Below are positions 1-13,500 of a stretch of 64,000 nt of DNA, in pieces. Made by a program: the position numbers and the translations under genes. The stretch is taken from positions 37,029,397-37,093,396 of the forward strand of contig OY804579.1 of the NCBI GenBank assembly GCA_963680875.1. The letters are read 5' to 3'. The notes beneath the pieces are model-generated. The model worked only from the letters and a program-made list of their open reading frames with translations, ran no database searches and had not been told where the DNA came from. The stretch comes from Bathymodiolus brooksi (taxonomy: Eukaryota > Mollusca > Bivalvia > Mytilida > Modiolidae). The stretch's first letter is position 1; the number at the start of each line of letters is the position of its first letter.

Positions 1-582
1 TTTTTGAAATAAAGGACGAAAAGTATTAAAATTTTGAAAATTTGATGAAAAAAGGGAAATAACTCCAAAATCGGTAATGGGATTTACTTCAAAATTGCAG
101 GGTGGGTAGATCATGATATGCCGCACATTTTTGCAATTTAAATTAACCTTTATCTCTTATAGTTTTTGAAATATAAGACGAAAAGTATTAAAATTTTACA
201 AATTTGATGTAAAAAGGGCAATAACTCCAAGATGGGCAATCGGATTTACTTCAAAATTGCAAGGTAGGTAGATCTTGATGTGCTGATCATTTTTACCCCA
301 TGTCAGATTTTTGATATTATTAACGGTTTTTGAGTTATTACCCAAAACCAGCAATTTTACCATATGTTCTATTTTTAGTAACAGTGGCCATGTTGGTTGG
401 TGCACGGCATCACCGGACACAATTTTGAAACTAGACACCCTAGTGATGATTCAGACCAAGTTTGGTTTCCATTGGTCTTGTACTTTCAGAGGAGAAGATT
501 TTTGAAAAAGTTTACGACGTACGACGACGACGGACGCCAAGTGATGGCAATAGCTCACATGACCCTTTGGGTCAGGTGAGCT
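1..582. repeat. AGGTGAGCT-type element, left end outside window
   Basis: Two ~165-bp internal subrepeats (AAAAAGGGCAATAACTCC, GGATTTACTTCAAAATTGC) precede a block with CCATGTTGG and TTTCAGAGGAGAAGATTTTT, as in the other copies. It ends at a 31-bp hairpin (552-582) closing in GGTGAGCT followed by A-rich DNA. Confidence 0.75.
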
Positions 583-861
583 AAAAACATTTTTTATCTT
601 CCAGGTAATTAATAAACATTGCCATTTTACATAAAATAAATAACTATTACTTCTTAGTTCTACATGTTGACCATTTATAAAACTATTGAGAGAAATCACA
701 TTCTGCAAAATAGCCCTGGACAAGTGGAAAGTAAGTATGTTATCATAGAACAGATATCTACTGTTTGATATTCTCCCAAAAAATGACTACAGACATACAG
801 ATAAGAATGTATATGGTGACTTTATTTCTAATTTGTATAAACTTGGGAGACAAGATGAACA
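583..861. other. AT-rich intergenic or intron DNA, nothing recognised
   Basis: No exon-like frame matching the next TMEM94 segment, no repeat structure seen. Confidence 0.6.
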
Positions 862-869
862 CAAACTAT

Positions 870-3800
870 GGATATTATGAAGCAGCCGGCCGCGATACTG
901 GTATTACCAATATTTTACCAGAATCTTCCAGTATCTGCAATACTGGTACAGATACTGGTAAATACTAGTATCCCAGTATCTTCCAGAATTTTCCAGTATC
1001 TGCAATACTAGAAGATACTGGTCATTGCCAAAATATGAGTATTGCAGATACTGGAAGATTCTGGGAAATACTGGTTATACCAGTATTGCAGATACTGGAA
1101 GATTCTGGAAAATACTGGTTATACCAGTATTGCAGATACTGGAAGATTCTGGAAAATACTGGTAATACCAGTATTGCAGATACTGGTTATAATACCAGTA
1201 TTGCAGATACTGGAAGATTAGGTACGAAGTTGCGGAATGTACTTGTCTATTGTTTTTTTTTGGTCCTGTCTGTGCATCTGTTATGAGAGGACGGACAGTG
1301 TATATGGAGACTGGGAGAAAGGAGACTAGGGGTGGGAGAAAGGAGAAGAGGGGGGAGGAAGAGGGAAGGGAGAAAGGTGAAGCAAAGAGATATGATATGT
1401 CGGTCCAACAGGAAGAAGTAAATTAACAATGTATTTTCTAATATAATTTAAATGGCGCATGAGATATCTTTTGTTCATCTTTAATCTGTAATTCATTGAA
1501 AATTTGAAATCAGCTCACTCGAAAGTAACCACACAAAAAAATAACGGTAATGACTGTACTTCATTATAAAAAAGCGTTACACATTAGTTATATATCGCAT
1601 ACAGAACTACGTATAACTGCAAATTAAAGAAAACAAGAAACAGACTCATGGGATGCAGTGTAAAAAATAAATGAAGTTGAATTTTTTTTTTATTTACATC
1701 TTATATTTTATTATGAGTATTTTTATCAAAGGGTTTGCTATATATTAACATTGGAAATAAATTTTCAAACAAAATTATTTAAGAAATAGTATTATTTTCA
1801 ATAAGCCTAATTGGAATGATTCTAGAAATCAAACGGACTGTATAATATGAAAGTATACATGTACATACCTTTGAAATAGTCATTTTGGTGTCTTTTGACT
1901 GTCACTTTTACTCTCTCATAGTGAATTCAGGATACTAGAGTTTCCAGTATTGTGTGTTTTACAATACTAGTATTACCAGTATTGCTGGATGAAGAATACT
2001 GGAGCTTCCAGTATTGTGTGTTTTACAATACTAGTATTACCAGTATTGCTGGATGAAGAATACTGGAGCTTCCAGTATTGTGTGTTTTACAATACTAGTA
2101 TTACCAGTATTGCTGGATGAAGAATACTGGAGCTTCCAGTATTGTGTGTTTTACAATACTAGTATTACCAGTATTGCTGGATGAAGAATACTGGAGCTTC
2201 CAGTATTGTGTGTTTTAAAATACTAGTATTACCAGTATTGCTGGATGAAGAATACTGGAGCTTCCAGTATTGTGTGTTTTACAATACTAATATTACCAGT
2301 ATTGCTGGATGAAGAATACTGGAACTTCCAGTATTGTGTGTTTTACAATACTAGTATTACCAGTATTGCTGGATGAAGAATACTGGAGCTTCCAGTATTG
2401 TGTGTTTTACAATACTAGTATCACCAGTATTGCTGGATGAAGAATACTGGAGCTTCTAGTATTGTGTGTTTTACAATACTAGTATTACTAGTATTGCTGG
2501 ATGAAGAATACTGGAGCTTCTAGTATTGTGTGTTTTACAATACTAGTATTACCAGTATTGCTGGATGAAGAATACTGGAACTTCCAGTATTGTGTGTTTT
2601 ACAATACTAGTATTACCAGTATTGCTGGATGAAGAATACTGGAGCTTCCAGTATTGTGTGTTTTACAATACTAGTATTACCAGTATTGCTGGATGAAGAA
2701 TACTGGAGCTTCCAGTATTGTGTGTTTTACAATACTAGTATTACCAGTATTGCTGGATGAAGAATACTGGAGCTTCCAGTATTGTGTGTTTTACAATACT
2801 AGTATTACCAGTATTGCTGGATGAAGAATACTGGAGCTTCCAGTATTGTGTGTTTTACAATACTAGTATTACCAGTATTGCTGGATGAAGAATACTGGAG
2901 CTTCCAGTATCGTGTGTTTTACAATACTAGGATTACCAGTATTGCTGGATGAAGAATACTGGAGCTTCCATTATCGTGTGTTTTACAATACTAGGATTAC
3001 CAGTATTGCTGGATGAAGAATACTGAAGCTTCCAGTATTGTGTGTTTTCCAATACTAGTATTACCAGTATTGCTGGATGAAGAATACTGGAGCTTCCAGT
3101 ATCGTGTGTTTTACAATACTAGTATTACCAGTATTGCTGGATGAAGAATACTGGAGCTTCCAGTATCGTGTGTTTTACAATACTAGTATTACCAGTATTG
3201 CTGGATGAAGAATACTGGAGTTTCCAGTATCGTGTGTTTTACAATACTAGTATTACCAGTATTGCTGGATGAAGAATACTGGAGCTTCCAGCATCGTGTG
3301 TTTTACAATACTAGTATTACCAGTATTGCTGGATGAAGAATACTGGAGTTTCCAGTATCGTGTGTTTTACAATACTAGTATTACCAGTATTGCTGGATGA
3401 AGAATACTGGATCTTCCAGCATCGTGTGTTTTACAATACTAGTATTACCAGTACTGCTGGATGAAGAATACTGGATCTTCCAGTATTGTGTGTTTTACAA
3501 TACTAGTATTACCAGTATTGCTGGATGAAGAATACTGGAGCTTCTAGTATTGTGTGTTTTACAACACTAGTATTACCAGTATTGCTGGATGAAGAATACT
3601 GGAGCTTCCAGTATTGTGTGTTTTACAATACTAGTATTACCAGTATTGCTGGATGAAGAATACTGGAGCTTCTAGTATTGTGTGTTTTACAATACTAGTA
3701 TTACCAGTATTGCTGGATGAAGAATACTGGAGCTTCCAGTATTGTGTGTTTCACAATACTAGTATTACCAGTATTGCTGGATGAAGAATACTGGAGCTTC

Positions 3801-4300
3801 CAGTATTGTGTGTTTTACAATACTAGTATTACCAGTATTGCTGGATGAAGAATACTAGAATTTCCAGTATTGTGTGTTTTAAAATACTAGTATTACCAGT
3901 ATTGCTGGATGAAGAATACAGTATTGTGTGTTTTACAATACTAATATTACCAGTATTGCTGGATGAAGAATACTGGAGCTTCCAGTATCGTGTATTTTAC
4001 AATACTAATATTACCAGTATTGTTGGATGAAGAATACTGGAGCTTCCGGTATTGTGTATAGATCAACGATTCTGGTATTCCAGTATTGTAAATGCACGAT
4101 ACTGGTACATCCAGTATTATATATATATGATACTGGATTTCCGGTATTGTAACATTACAATACTGGTATTTCTAGTATTGTACAGTGTTACAATACTGGT
4201 ATTACCAGTATTGTAATATTTACAATACTGGTATTTCCAGTATTGTAAATATTATAATACTGGTAATACCAGTATCGCGGCCGGTTGCTTCATATTATCC
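870..4300. mobile_element. TIR element with 8-bp TSD and palindromic satellite, copy 1
   Basis: Ends are inverted: GGATATTATGAAGCAGCCGG on the left, and GGATAATATGAAGCAACCGG on the complement of the right end. Exact 8-bp direct repeats CAAACTAT flank it (862-869, 4301-4308). No transposase frame. The left part holds repeated GCAGATACTGGAAGATTCTG units (about 1035-1220), then a unique purine-rich middle, then the 64-bp satellite, then a tail of alternating ACTGG/CCAGT palindromes. An 8-bp TSD suits hAT, P or Merlin superfamilies; the ends do not decide between them. Confidence 0.88.
1930..4060 (+). repeat. 64-bp palindromic minisatellite, ~33 copies
   Basis: Unit of 64 bp carries a hairpin AATACTGGA-GCT-TCCAGTATT and a second dyad around ACAATACTAGTATT. 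Variants (TATCG for TATTG, CTAGGATT) cluster in neighbouring units. It is internal to the flanking TIR element; the second copy of that element has only about three units. Confidence 0.95.
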
Positions 4301-4317
4301 CAAACTATTATAAATAC

Positions 4318-4501
4318 CTGTCTGGCTTGATACTGCATGGTGACCATTCCTATAAAAATCTGATTACTTTGTACATTACAACACCCCATCACATCATCAA
4401 TAGACGTTGTACTGGTCGTGTCAAACAAGGAATCCATGCTGTAGGCTCGACTGTCTTCATATAATGATCTGGAGTCAAAGGTCATGTGAATGTCGGAATC
4501 T
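4318..4501 (-). CDS. TMEM94: TMEM94 exon 17, start of P-domain motif
   Basis: 184 bp, phase 2 in and phase 0 out, acceptor ATTATCATCAG, donor GACAG|GTATTT. Encodes [20 protein letters not shown], a Ser/Thr/Asp-rich stretch, and [15 protein letters not shown], matching GQIFMGMVSSQYQAR. The next exon is off the left edge. A transposon sits 10 nt into the following intron. Confidence 0.92.
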
Positions 4502-7500
4502 CTGATGATAATAATATATATCTATTATAAATAATATGCAAAATTGGTAAATTATACTGGGATTTTTACTAAAAATAAAGACGTTTATTTCTTCCATAAA
4601 CTGAGACATAATAATAGTTTTAAATCAGTGTTGTCTCCCTTTGCTTAAGGGTAATTGTGGCCTTTTCAGTCAATACAATTTAATAGCAGTGTAACTACTG
4701 ATCAAATATGAACATAAACATAAAAGATGTTCTGAATTCTTTATGTTCAGAAGGATCTGCTAACTAGAACTCGAAGTTATCAAATGGAAACCATTGTGTC
4801 TAATAAATGGACAAAAATGATGATGACGATAAAAATGACAATTCCAACATAATACAACTGCAAAGCTTTTGCCGTATAAAAAATAGAAACTTATATAACT
4901 GAACAGAAACCAAATGCAGTATCTGTGTAGACTGTAGACGAAGAACTGTAAAAATACACTGTACATCAATATTATTTTAAAGGTAAATTTTAAATAAAAA
5001 GATACAAAATATCTAGTTTATTATCAAGATTCAGTAAACCTGATTTTAATGTCATTTCCTTATTAAATAGCCTTCAACCTGCAACAGTAAGATATATAGA
5101 ATCTAACTCCAGGGGGGGGGGGGGGAGAGTACAAGATAGGGAAATCTCCGACACCCGAGAGTAAGATTTCAATCGTTCTCTGACGAGGCTTGCCGAGTTA
5201 GAGAACGCTTGAAATCTTACCCAAGGGTGTCAGAGATTTCCCTATCTTGTACTTTTTCCGGTGTTTGATTTTATTTCTCACTAAACACCTTTGTTTTGTC
5301 TACATTCCATCTAGCGTTTTCCCGCAAAATTGTTTTCCATTTCTGAAGTAACTTGTGAATTTATCAATATACATTCGTGTCTTGGCAGTAATTTAAATGT
5401 ATTTCAAAATAAAATACAATGCATTTTATAAATACATTATAAATGCTACTACAACAGCAATAAATATCTGTAAAAATGAATTTGACTTTGGTCAAAGGAA
5501 GGTAATTTCTTTCTTTACGTTAGTTACTAACAAAGGAGAGTACTCTATTATTTACTCAAAGTAAACAAAGGTGCTAGATCGTTAAATCGTTAGCTGGTAG
5601 AATAGCATACATAGATTAATTTTAAAATACCTATGAAGTAGAATCATGGTTTTATTGATGAGAATAAAGTCTAAACCGTGGTGAAGAGCTATGGATAATT
5701 TTGTTCTGGGAAAATGTGCATGAATTTTTTCTTGTCTTGTATGGAGGGGATACAAGACAAGAATATCTTCAACCCCTAAAAATAGGAGCTGGCTTATCTT
5801 TTTAGTGAGAAACTTTTTTTCCTGCTAAATTACTTAGCAACGTAATGAAAAAAATGCAATAACTCCCTCAATACTGGTCCGATCGATCAAAATGTTGTAA
5901 CCATATGAAATTCTCTATATGGTAATAAGCATGCATGTAAAGTTTTAAGAAATTCCTTTTTTAAATGTTGGAGGAGTTGCACGTTCAAATGTTTGTGCCG
6001 GATGGACGAACAGGACGAAAACAATATGGACCCCCCAGAAGTAGAGAGAAATAAATAATACTTACATCGATGTAGAGATATCCTGATATATAGAAGCCCA
6101 GTTTTGTGGTAGCTTTATAAATGCACCATCCAAAGAATCAGAAATCTGTTGTGTTAGAGGTCTGTAACTGAATGCTGTACAATAAGAGGCCATACTTGTT
6201 CTGTGGTAAAAATCTAAAATCTTTTTTCTACAAATATATCATATAAAATAAATTAATATTTTTGAAAACAATACTGTTTAACTGTTCAAATTGTTTACTA
6301 TTGTCCCAAACAGAACATTATTTTGTACAAGGTGATAAGTTTTATTTATACGGAAGGGCTACCATGGTCGTTATTGCATGGTAGTTGGATTTAAAACTAC
6401 CTGTGCAATCAGTGATTATCACCACTAAAGTTGTGAGTTTGAATCCCGCTCATGGTGAGGTGTACTCTATACAACATTATGTGATAAAGTTTGTCAGTAA
6501 CTTGCGACAGGTCGGTGGTTTTCTCCGTGCACTTCGGTTTACATAACCAAAAAAAAAAAGGCTGTTGGCCATGGGTCCTAGAGGCGAACGTTACTTTGTA
6601 GGATTAAATATTGAAATTATTTTGTAATAACTTCAGTGAGAAGTGTAGAAAAGGCATACCACACATTTGCCTTTTCACTCACAAGTTATCATCTGGAAAC
6701 CAAAGAAATAGCAAATTTGAAGTACAAAAAGGGGCATAACTCTGGTAAAATGGTTGAAAAATTGTCATTATCAAACTTGACCTAGATATTCATAATATAC
6801 ACATATATACCACACCTAGCTTCAATCTGACTTTTCTATCACAGGTTATCATCAGGAAACCACAAATTTTGCAAATTCAAAGTACAAAAAAGAGGCATAA
6901 CTCTGGAAAGAATTTTCGAAAAATCGTCATTATCAAATTTGACCTAAATACTCCTAAGATACACTTATAACCACACCTAGCTTCAATCTAACTTTTCGTT
7001 AACAGGTTATCATCCGGAAACCAAAAATTTAGCAAATTCAAAGTACAAAAAGGGGCATAACTCTGGTAAAATTGTCAAAATGTTGTCATTATAAAACTTG
7101 ACCTAGATACTCCTAAGATAAACTTACATATCACACATAGCTTCAATCGGACTTTTTGTTAACAATTTATCATTCGGAAAAAGGGGCATAACTCTGGTAA
7201 GAATTGTCGAAAAATCGTCAATTTCATAGTATCTGACTGTATCTTACCTATCAGTCTCCGTAAAGACACTGACATCTTCCCCATTCCAATAATCACTACA
7301 ACAGTCCAGTAATACGTCGGCTGTTCCCTGGGATAGTATCTGACTCATTCCTACAATAAGAAACATAAATGCTATCTTGACATCTCTCAACATTCATTAG
7401 GCAATAAAAACTGTAGCATGATACGAAAATGAATTGAAATTCTTCTGATCAAAGTTTCATAATGATATATAAATCTTCATATGGTAATATGCAAGCATGT

Positions 7501-10500
7501 AGCTTTGAGTAGATTTCATTTAAATTTTAAGAGGAGTTCATGCACATTAAATTTTTTAATGAAATATGTCAAGCGAAAAAGGGCAATAATTTCTTCAAAA
7601 TTAAAATGACCGTAATTATGCAATGATATGCTATTCTTCATATGGCAATAAGCAAGCATGCTAAGCTTAGGAGAATTCCCATTTAAAATGTAGATGTTGA
7701 ACATACAAACAAACCTTGGACAACACAAGTAAAAAATATTTACCTGGTACATATAACCACTCTGGAATTGTCTAAGCTATTTAACTTTTACCTTAAGAAA
7801 AATTGCATTTGGAACTTACTTGGTCTAATGATAATAAAATAGTATTATTGAAGGCCTGAAATACATTCCAAAAAGTCCTGCAATGAAAAAGTTTCTGAAT
7901 GTATCATTTCTTAGTACAGACAGATGGGCAGATGTACAGGACAAAAACAATATGTCTCCCCCAGAAGAGGGGAGACATTATTAATCCTGTTAAGAGAAAT
8001 ATTTTGAAATATGTTATTATTGTATTACCAGAATTTGAATCTTTTAGAACTACTGACACCATGTTTGGCATAGGAATTTTATGTTGTACAAACGACTTGG
8101 CTCTGTTAACTTTCTCTTTGGCAGATTCTTCATCTGACTGAAACAGAAATTTACTACATAAAAGAATGCAATTAAAATACTAAATATACTGTAGAATTAA
8201 CATTTATATCTAAAAGTTCTATTTTAAAGAATTTAAAGAAAATACTCTTTTTTTCTGGTCAAGTTGTACTATTTTTTGAACTTTCAATCTGAAGAAGAGA
8301 ATAATTGTATTTTTGTTTTTAATACCAATCATATTAGCTTGAAATTTTCAGTATTCCTGTCATGTTGAAAAATGTTCCTATGATTTTTCTACAAATGTAA
8401 CAATTTCAAAACATCATTAATGTAAGAAATGAATTTCTCTTGGCTCTTCTGTAGATGGACAAGATACTCTAAATATTGTTTTATAGGGCACAGTCAATAG
8501 AAAATTAATTTTAATGATATTTCTGATTTTTGTAACATACTGTAATTAAAAGGATAATGATTCCACACAGAAGTCTAATAAGAGCTTGCAGTCACTTAAT
8601 TGTCCAGTTGAGATCAAAACATTTTGTTTGGACACTTGTATCTATTCCCTTCAGGAAATCCAATTTTCATATATATGTCTTCATATAAATTATCAAATGA
8701 CTATGAGTGTTGGTATGTAGTGAATATTTATCTGTATTGTTTTTGAAGAGTTGTCAGTGTCAACTGAAGAGAGGCGTGGCAGAGCCAGTAAATAAAAGAA
8801 CTCATCAGGAAAAAAAAATGTATATAACAGAAACATTGTTAGCAGCAAAAATCAACTTAAACATGCCTTTTCTCTTCTGATTTTGAATGAATCGCAAAGA
8901 CTATCAATACTAAAATTACTTTATGATTTTTTTAAAATGGCACATATGGCTTGATGTAAACAAAATTTGATAAAAATTAAAAAAACTTACGACTTGCCTG
9001 TACATTCCAAGAGTTCTGTCAAGTTTAAATAAACCCAAGGCATTAGGGGTAAATCCTATTTGTTTTGCTAACTCACACAGGCATCTAAAATGATAAACTT
9101 TTATCTTAATTTTATAATTAATAAGTACAATGATTTTATTTGGTCAAGTTAAAAACATGAATATGTACAAAACTAAAATCTCCCAGGAGCTTGTAAACAC
9201 TCATCTGATTTAAAATTCTAAGTCTCCTGGGAGCTTGTAATCAATCCTCTGGGTTCAGAAGCTCTCCAAAGAATCTAACAACATGTGTAAAGTTTGGGCT
9301 CAATCCTAAAAGATCTAAGCACAACTTTTAAATGTAGCACCACAATCCCACCCAGAGACATAACTGACAAGTTATTGGTATTTTTATGCAAATACCGGAA
9401 AACAGTTTAGGGTAGTCCATGGCTTTAAATTTGGATATAATTTCCACGTATGTTACATATATCATTTATCATTATGCTACATATATCATTTATCACACTA
9501 GCCACAATGAAGTTACAGTGAAACATGTCTAAACCAAACCCTGAATAAACCAGAATCCTGTATAAACCTGTCTAAACCAAACCCTGAATAAACCAGAATC
9601 TTGTATAAACATGTCTAAACCAAACCCTTGAATAAAACAGAATCTTGTATAAACCTGTCTAAACCAAACCCTGAATAAACCAGAATCCTGTATAAACATG
9701 TCTAAACCAAACCCTGAATAAACCGGAATCTTGTATAAACCTGTCTAAACCAAATCCTAAATGAACCCGAATCTTGTATAAACCTGTCTAAACCAAACCC
9801 TGAATAAACCAGAATCCTGTATAAACATGTCTAAACCAAACCCTGAATAAACCAGATTCTTGTATAAACCTGTCTAAACCAAACCCTGAATAAACCAGAA
9901 TCCTGTATAAACATGTCTAAATCAAACCCTGAATAAACTGGAATCTTGTATAAACCTGTCTAAACCAAACCCTGAATAAACCAGAATCTTGTATAAACCT
10001 GTCTAAACCAAATCCTGAATAAACCAGAATCCTGTATAAACCTGTCTAAACCAAACTCTGAATAAACCAGAATCCTGTATAAACATGTCTAAACCAAACT
10101 CTGAATAAACCAGAATCTTGTATAAACCTGTCTAAACCAAACCCTGAATAAACCAGAATCCTGTATAAACATGTCTAAACCAAACCCTGAATAAACCAGA
10201 ATCCTGTATAAACATGTCTAAACCAAACACTGAATAAACCAGAATCTTGCATAAACATGTCTAAACCAAACCCTGAATAAACCAGAATCCTGTATAAACA
10301 TGTCTAAACCAAACCCTGAATAAACCAGAATCCTGTATAAACATGTCTAAATCAAACCCTGAATAAACTGGAATCTTGTATAAACCTGTCTAAACCAAAC
10401 TCTGAATAAACCAGAATCTTGTATAAACCTGTCTAAACCAAACCCTGAATAAACCAGAATCCTGTATAAACATGTCTAAACCAAACCCTGAATAAACCAG

Positions 10501-13500
10501 AATCTTGTATAAACCTGTCTAAACCAAATCCTGAATAAACCAGAATCCTGTATAAACCTGTCTAAACCAAACTCTGAATAAACCAGAATCCTGTATAAAC
10601 ATGTCTAAACCAAACTCTGAATAAACCAGAATCTTGTATAAACCTGTCTAAACCAAACCCTGAATAAACCAGAATCCTGTATAAACATGTCTAAACCAAA
10701 CCCTGAATAAACCAGAATCCTGTATAAACATGTCTAAACCAAACCCTGAATAAACCAGAATCTTGCATAAACATGTCTAAACCAAACCCTGAACTAGAGG
10801 CTCAGGTGAGCCTGTATCGCTCACCTGACATAAATAAGTCCTCTTAAGAATGTCTGCATGCCGAATACATCTAAGTTACTATTCAAATCCCATACTGCCA
10901 TAGGGTTCTATGTTAAAACTATGTCTGCTCATGGCAGCCATCTTGGATGGAGGTCGTGGTCACCGGACACAATTTTGAAAGTATACTACCCAAGGACCAT
11001 CCATGCCATGTTTGCTTTAAATTGGCTGACTGGTTTCAGAAGAGAAGACTTTTAAACAATTTTCCCATAGGGTCCTATGTTAAAACTATGTCTGCTGACG
11101 GCGGCCATTTTGAACCGAGATCGGGATCACTGAACACAATTTTGGAAGTTGACCACCTAAGGACCATCGATGACATGTTTGCTATATTGGCTTACTGGTT
11201 TCAGAGGAGAAGATGTTAAAACATTTTTTCCCATAGGGTCCTATGTTAAAACTACAGTATGTCCGCTGAAGGCGGCCATCTTGGATGGAGGTCAGGGTCA
11301 CTGGACACAATTTTGAAAATTGACCACTTAAGGACCATCCATGCCATGTTTGCTTTAAATTGGCTTACTGGTTTCAGAGAAGAAGATTTTTAAACATATT
11401 TCCCATAGGGTCCTATGTTAATACTATGTCCACTGATGGTGGCCATCTTGGATGGAGTTTTGGGTCACTGGATATAATTTTGAAAGTTGATCATTTAAGG
11501 ACCATTCATGCCATGTTTGCTTTAAATTGGCTTACTGATTTCAGAGGAAAATGTTTTTAAACATTTTTCCTATAGGGTCCTATGTTAAAAATATGTTTGC
11601 TGATGGCGGCCATCTTGGATGGAGGTCGGGGTCACAGGACATAATTTTGAAAGTTGACCACCTAAGGACCATTCATGCCATGTTTGCTTTAAACTGACTT
11701 ACTGGTTTCAGAGGAGAAGACTTTTAAACATTTTTTCCATAGGGTCCTATGTTAAAATTAAGTCGAGTCATGGTGGCCATCTTGAATTTCTGATCAGCAA
11801 ACGATTCACAAATTTAGTACAGGACCACCCAATGATCATTCCTGCAAAGCCACAATTCAATTGGCTTAGTGGTTTCTAACAAGAAGATTTTAAAAATTTT
11901 GACCAATCAGAACACATTATGGGCCCTGGCAGCCATGTTGGATTTCCGATCAGCACCAAAAACACAAATCTTGTATATGACCATCCAATGAACATTTCTG
12001 CCAAGTTTGGTTCAAATCTTTTTGTGGTTTCAGAAAAAAAGATGAAAATGTGAAATTCCCATAGGGTCCTATGTTAAACTAAGTCGAGTCATGGCGGCCA
12101 TCTTGAATTTCCGATTGGCAAACGATTCACAAGTTTAGTACAGGACCACCCAATGATCATTCCTGCAAAGTCACAATTCAATTGGCTTAGTGGTTTCTAA
12201 CAAGAAGATTTTTAAAATTTCGACCAATCAGAACACATTATGGGCCCTGGCAGCCATGTTGGATTTCCGATCAGCGCCAAAAACACAAATCTTGTATATG
12301 ACCATCCAATGAATATTTCTGCCAAGTTTGATTCAAATCTGTTATGTGGTTTCAGAAAAAAAGATGAAAATGTGAAATTCCCATAGGGTCCTATGTTAAA
12401 CTAAGTCGAGTCATGGCGGCCATCTTGAATTTCCGATCGGCAAACGATTCACAAGTTTAGTACAGGACCACCCAATGATCATTCCTGCAAAGTCACAATT
12501 CAATTGGCTTAGTGGTTTCTAACAAGAAGATTTTTTAAATTTCGACCAATCAGAACACATTATGGGCCCTGGCAGCCATGTTGGATTTCCGATCAGCACC
12601 AAAAACACAAATCTTGTATATGACCATCCAATGAACATTTCTGCCAAGTTTGGTTCAAATCTGTTTTGTGGTTTCAGAAAAAAAGATGAAAATGTGAAAT
12701 TCCCATAGGGTCCAATGTTAAACTAAGTCGAGTCATGGCGGCCATCTTGAATTTCCGATCGGCAAACGATTCACAATTTTAGTACAGGACCACCCAATGA
12801 TCATTCCTGCAAAGTCACAATTCAATTGACTTAGTGGTTTCTGACAAGAAGATTTTTAAAATTTCAGCCAATGAAAACACATTATGGACCCTGGCAGCCA
12901 TGTTGGATTTCAAATCAGCACCAAAAACACAAATCTGGTAGAGGACCATCCAGTGAACATTTCTGGCAAGTTTGGCTGAAATCTGTTCAGTGGTTTCAGA
13001 GAAGAAGATTTTAAATGTGAAAAGCTAACGGACGGACGGACGACGGACGCTTACCCATGACAAAAGCTCACATGGCCTATGGCCAGGTGAGCTAATAAAC
13101 CAGAATACTGTATAAACATGTCTAAACCACACCCTGAATAAACCAGAATCCTGTATAAACATGTCTAAACCAAACTCTGAATAAACCAGAATCTTGTATA
13201 AACCTGTCTAAACCAAACCCTGAATAAACCAGAATCCTGTATAAACATGTCTAAACCAAACCCTGAATAAACCAGAATCTTGTATAAACACGTCTAAACC
13301 AAACCCTGAATAAACCAGAATACTGTATAAACATGTCTAAACCAAACCCTGAATAAACCAGAATCTTGTATAAACATGTCTAAACCAAACCCTGAATAAA
13401 CCAGAATCCTGTATAAACATGTTTAAACCAAACCCTGAATAAACCAGAATCTTGTATAAACCTGTCTAAACCAAACCCTGAATAAACCAGAATCCTGTAT

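Noticed and set aside
1035..1286. Plus-strand frame rich in IADTGRFW repeats, and similar frames at 55635-55931
   Set aside because: Translation of the palindromic GCAGATACTGG repeats in the TIR element, readable in all three frames.
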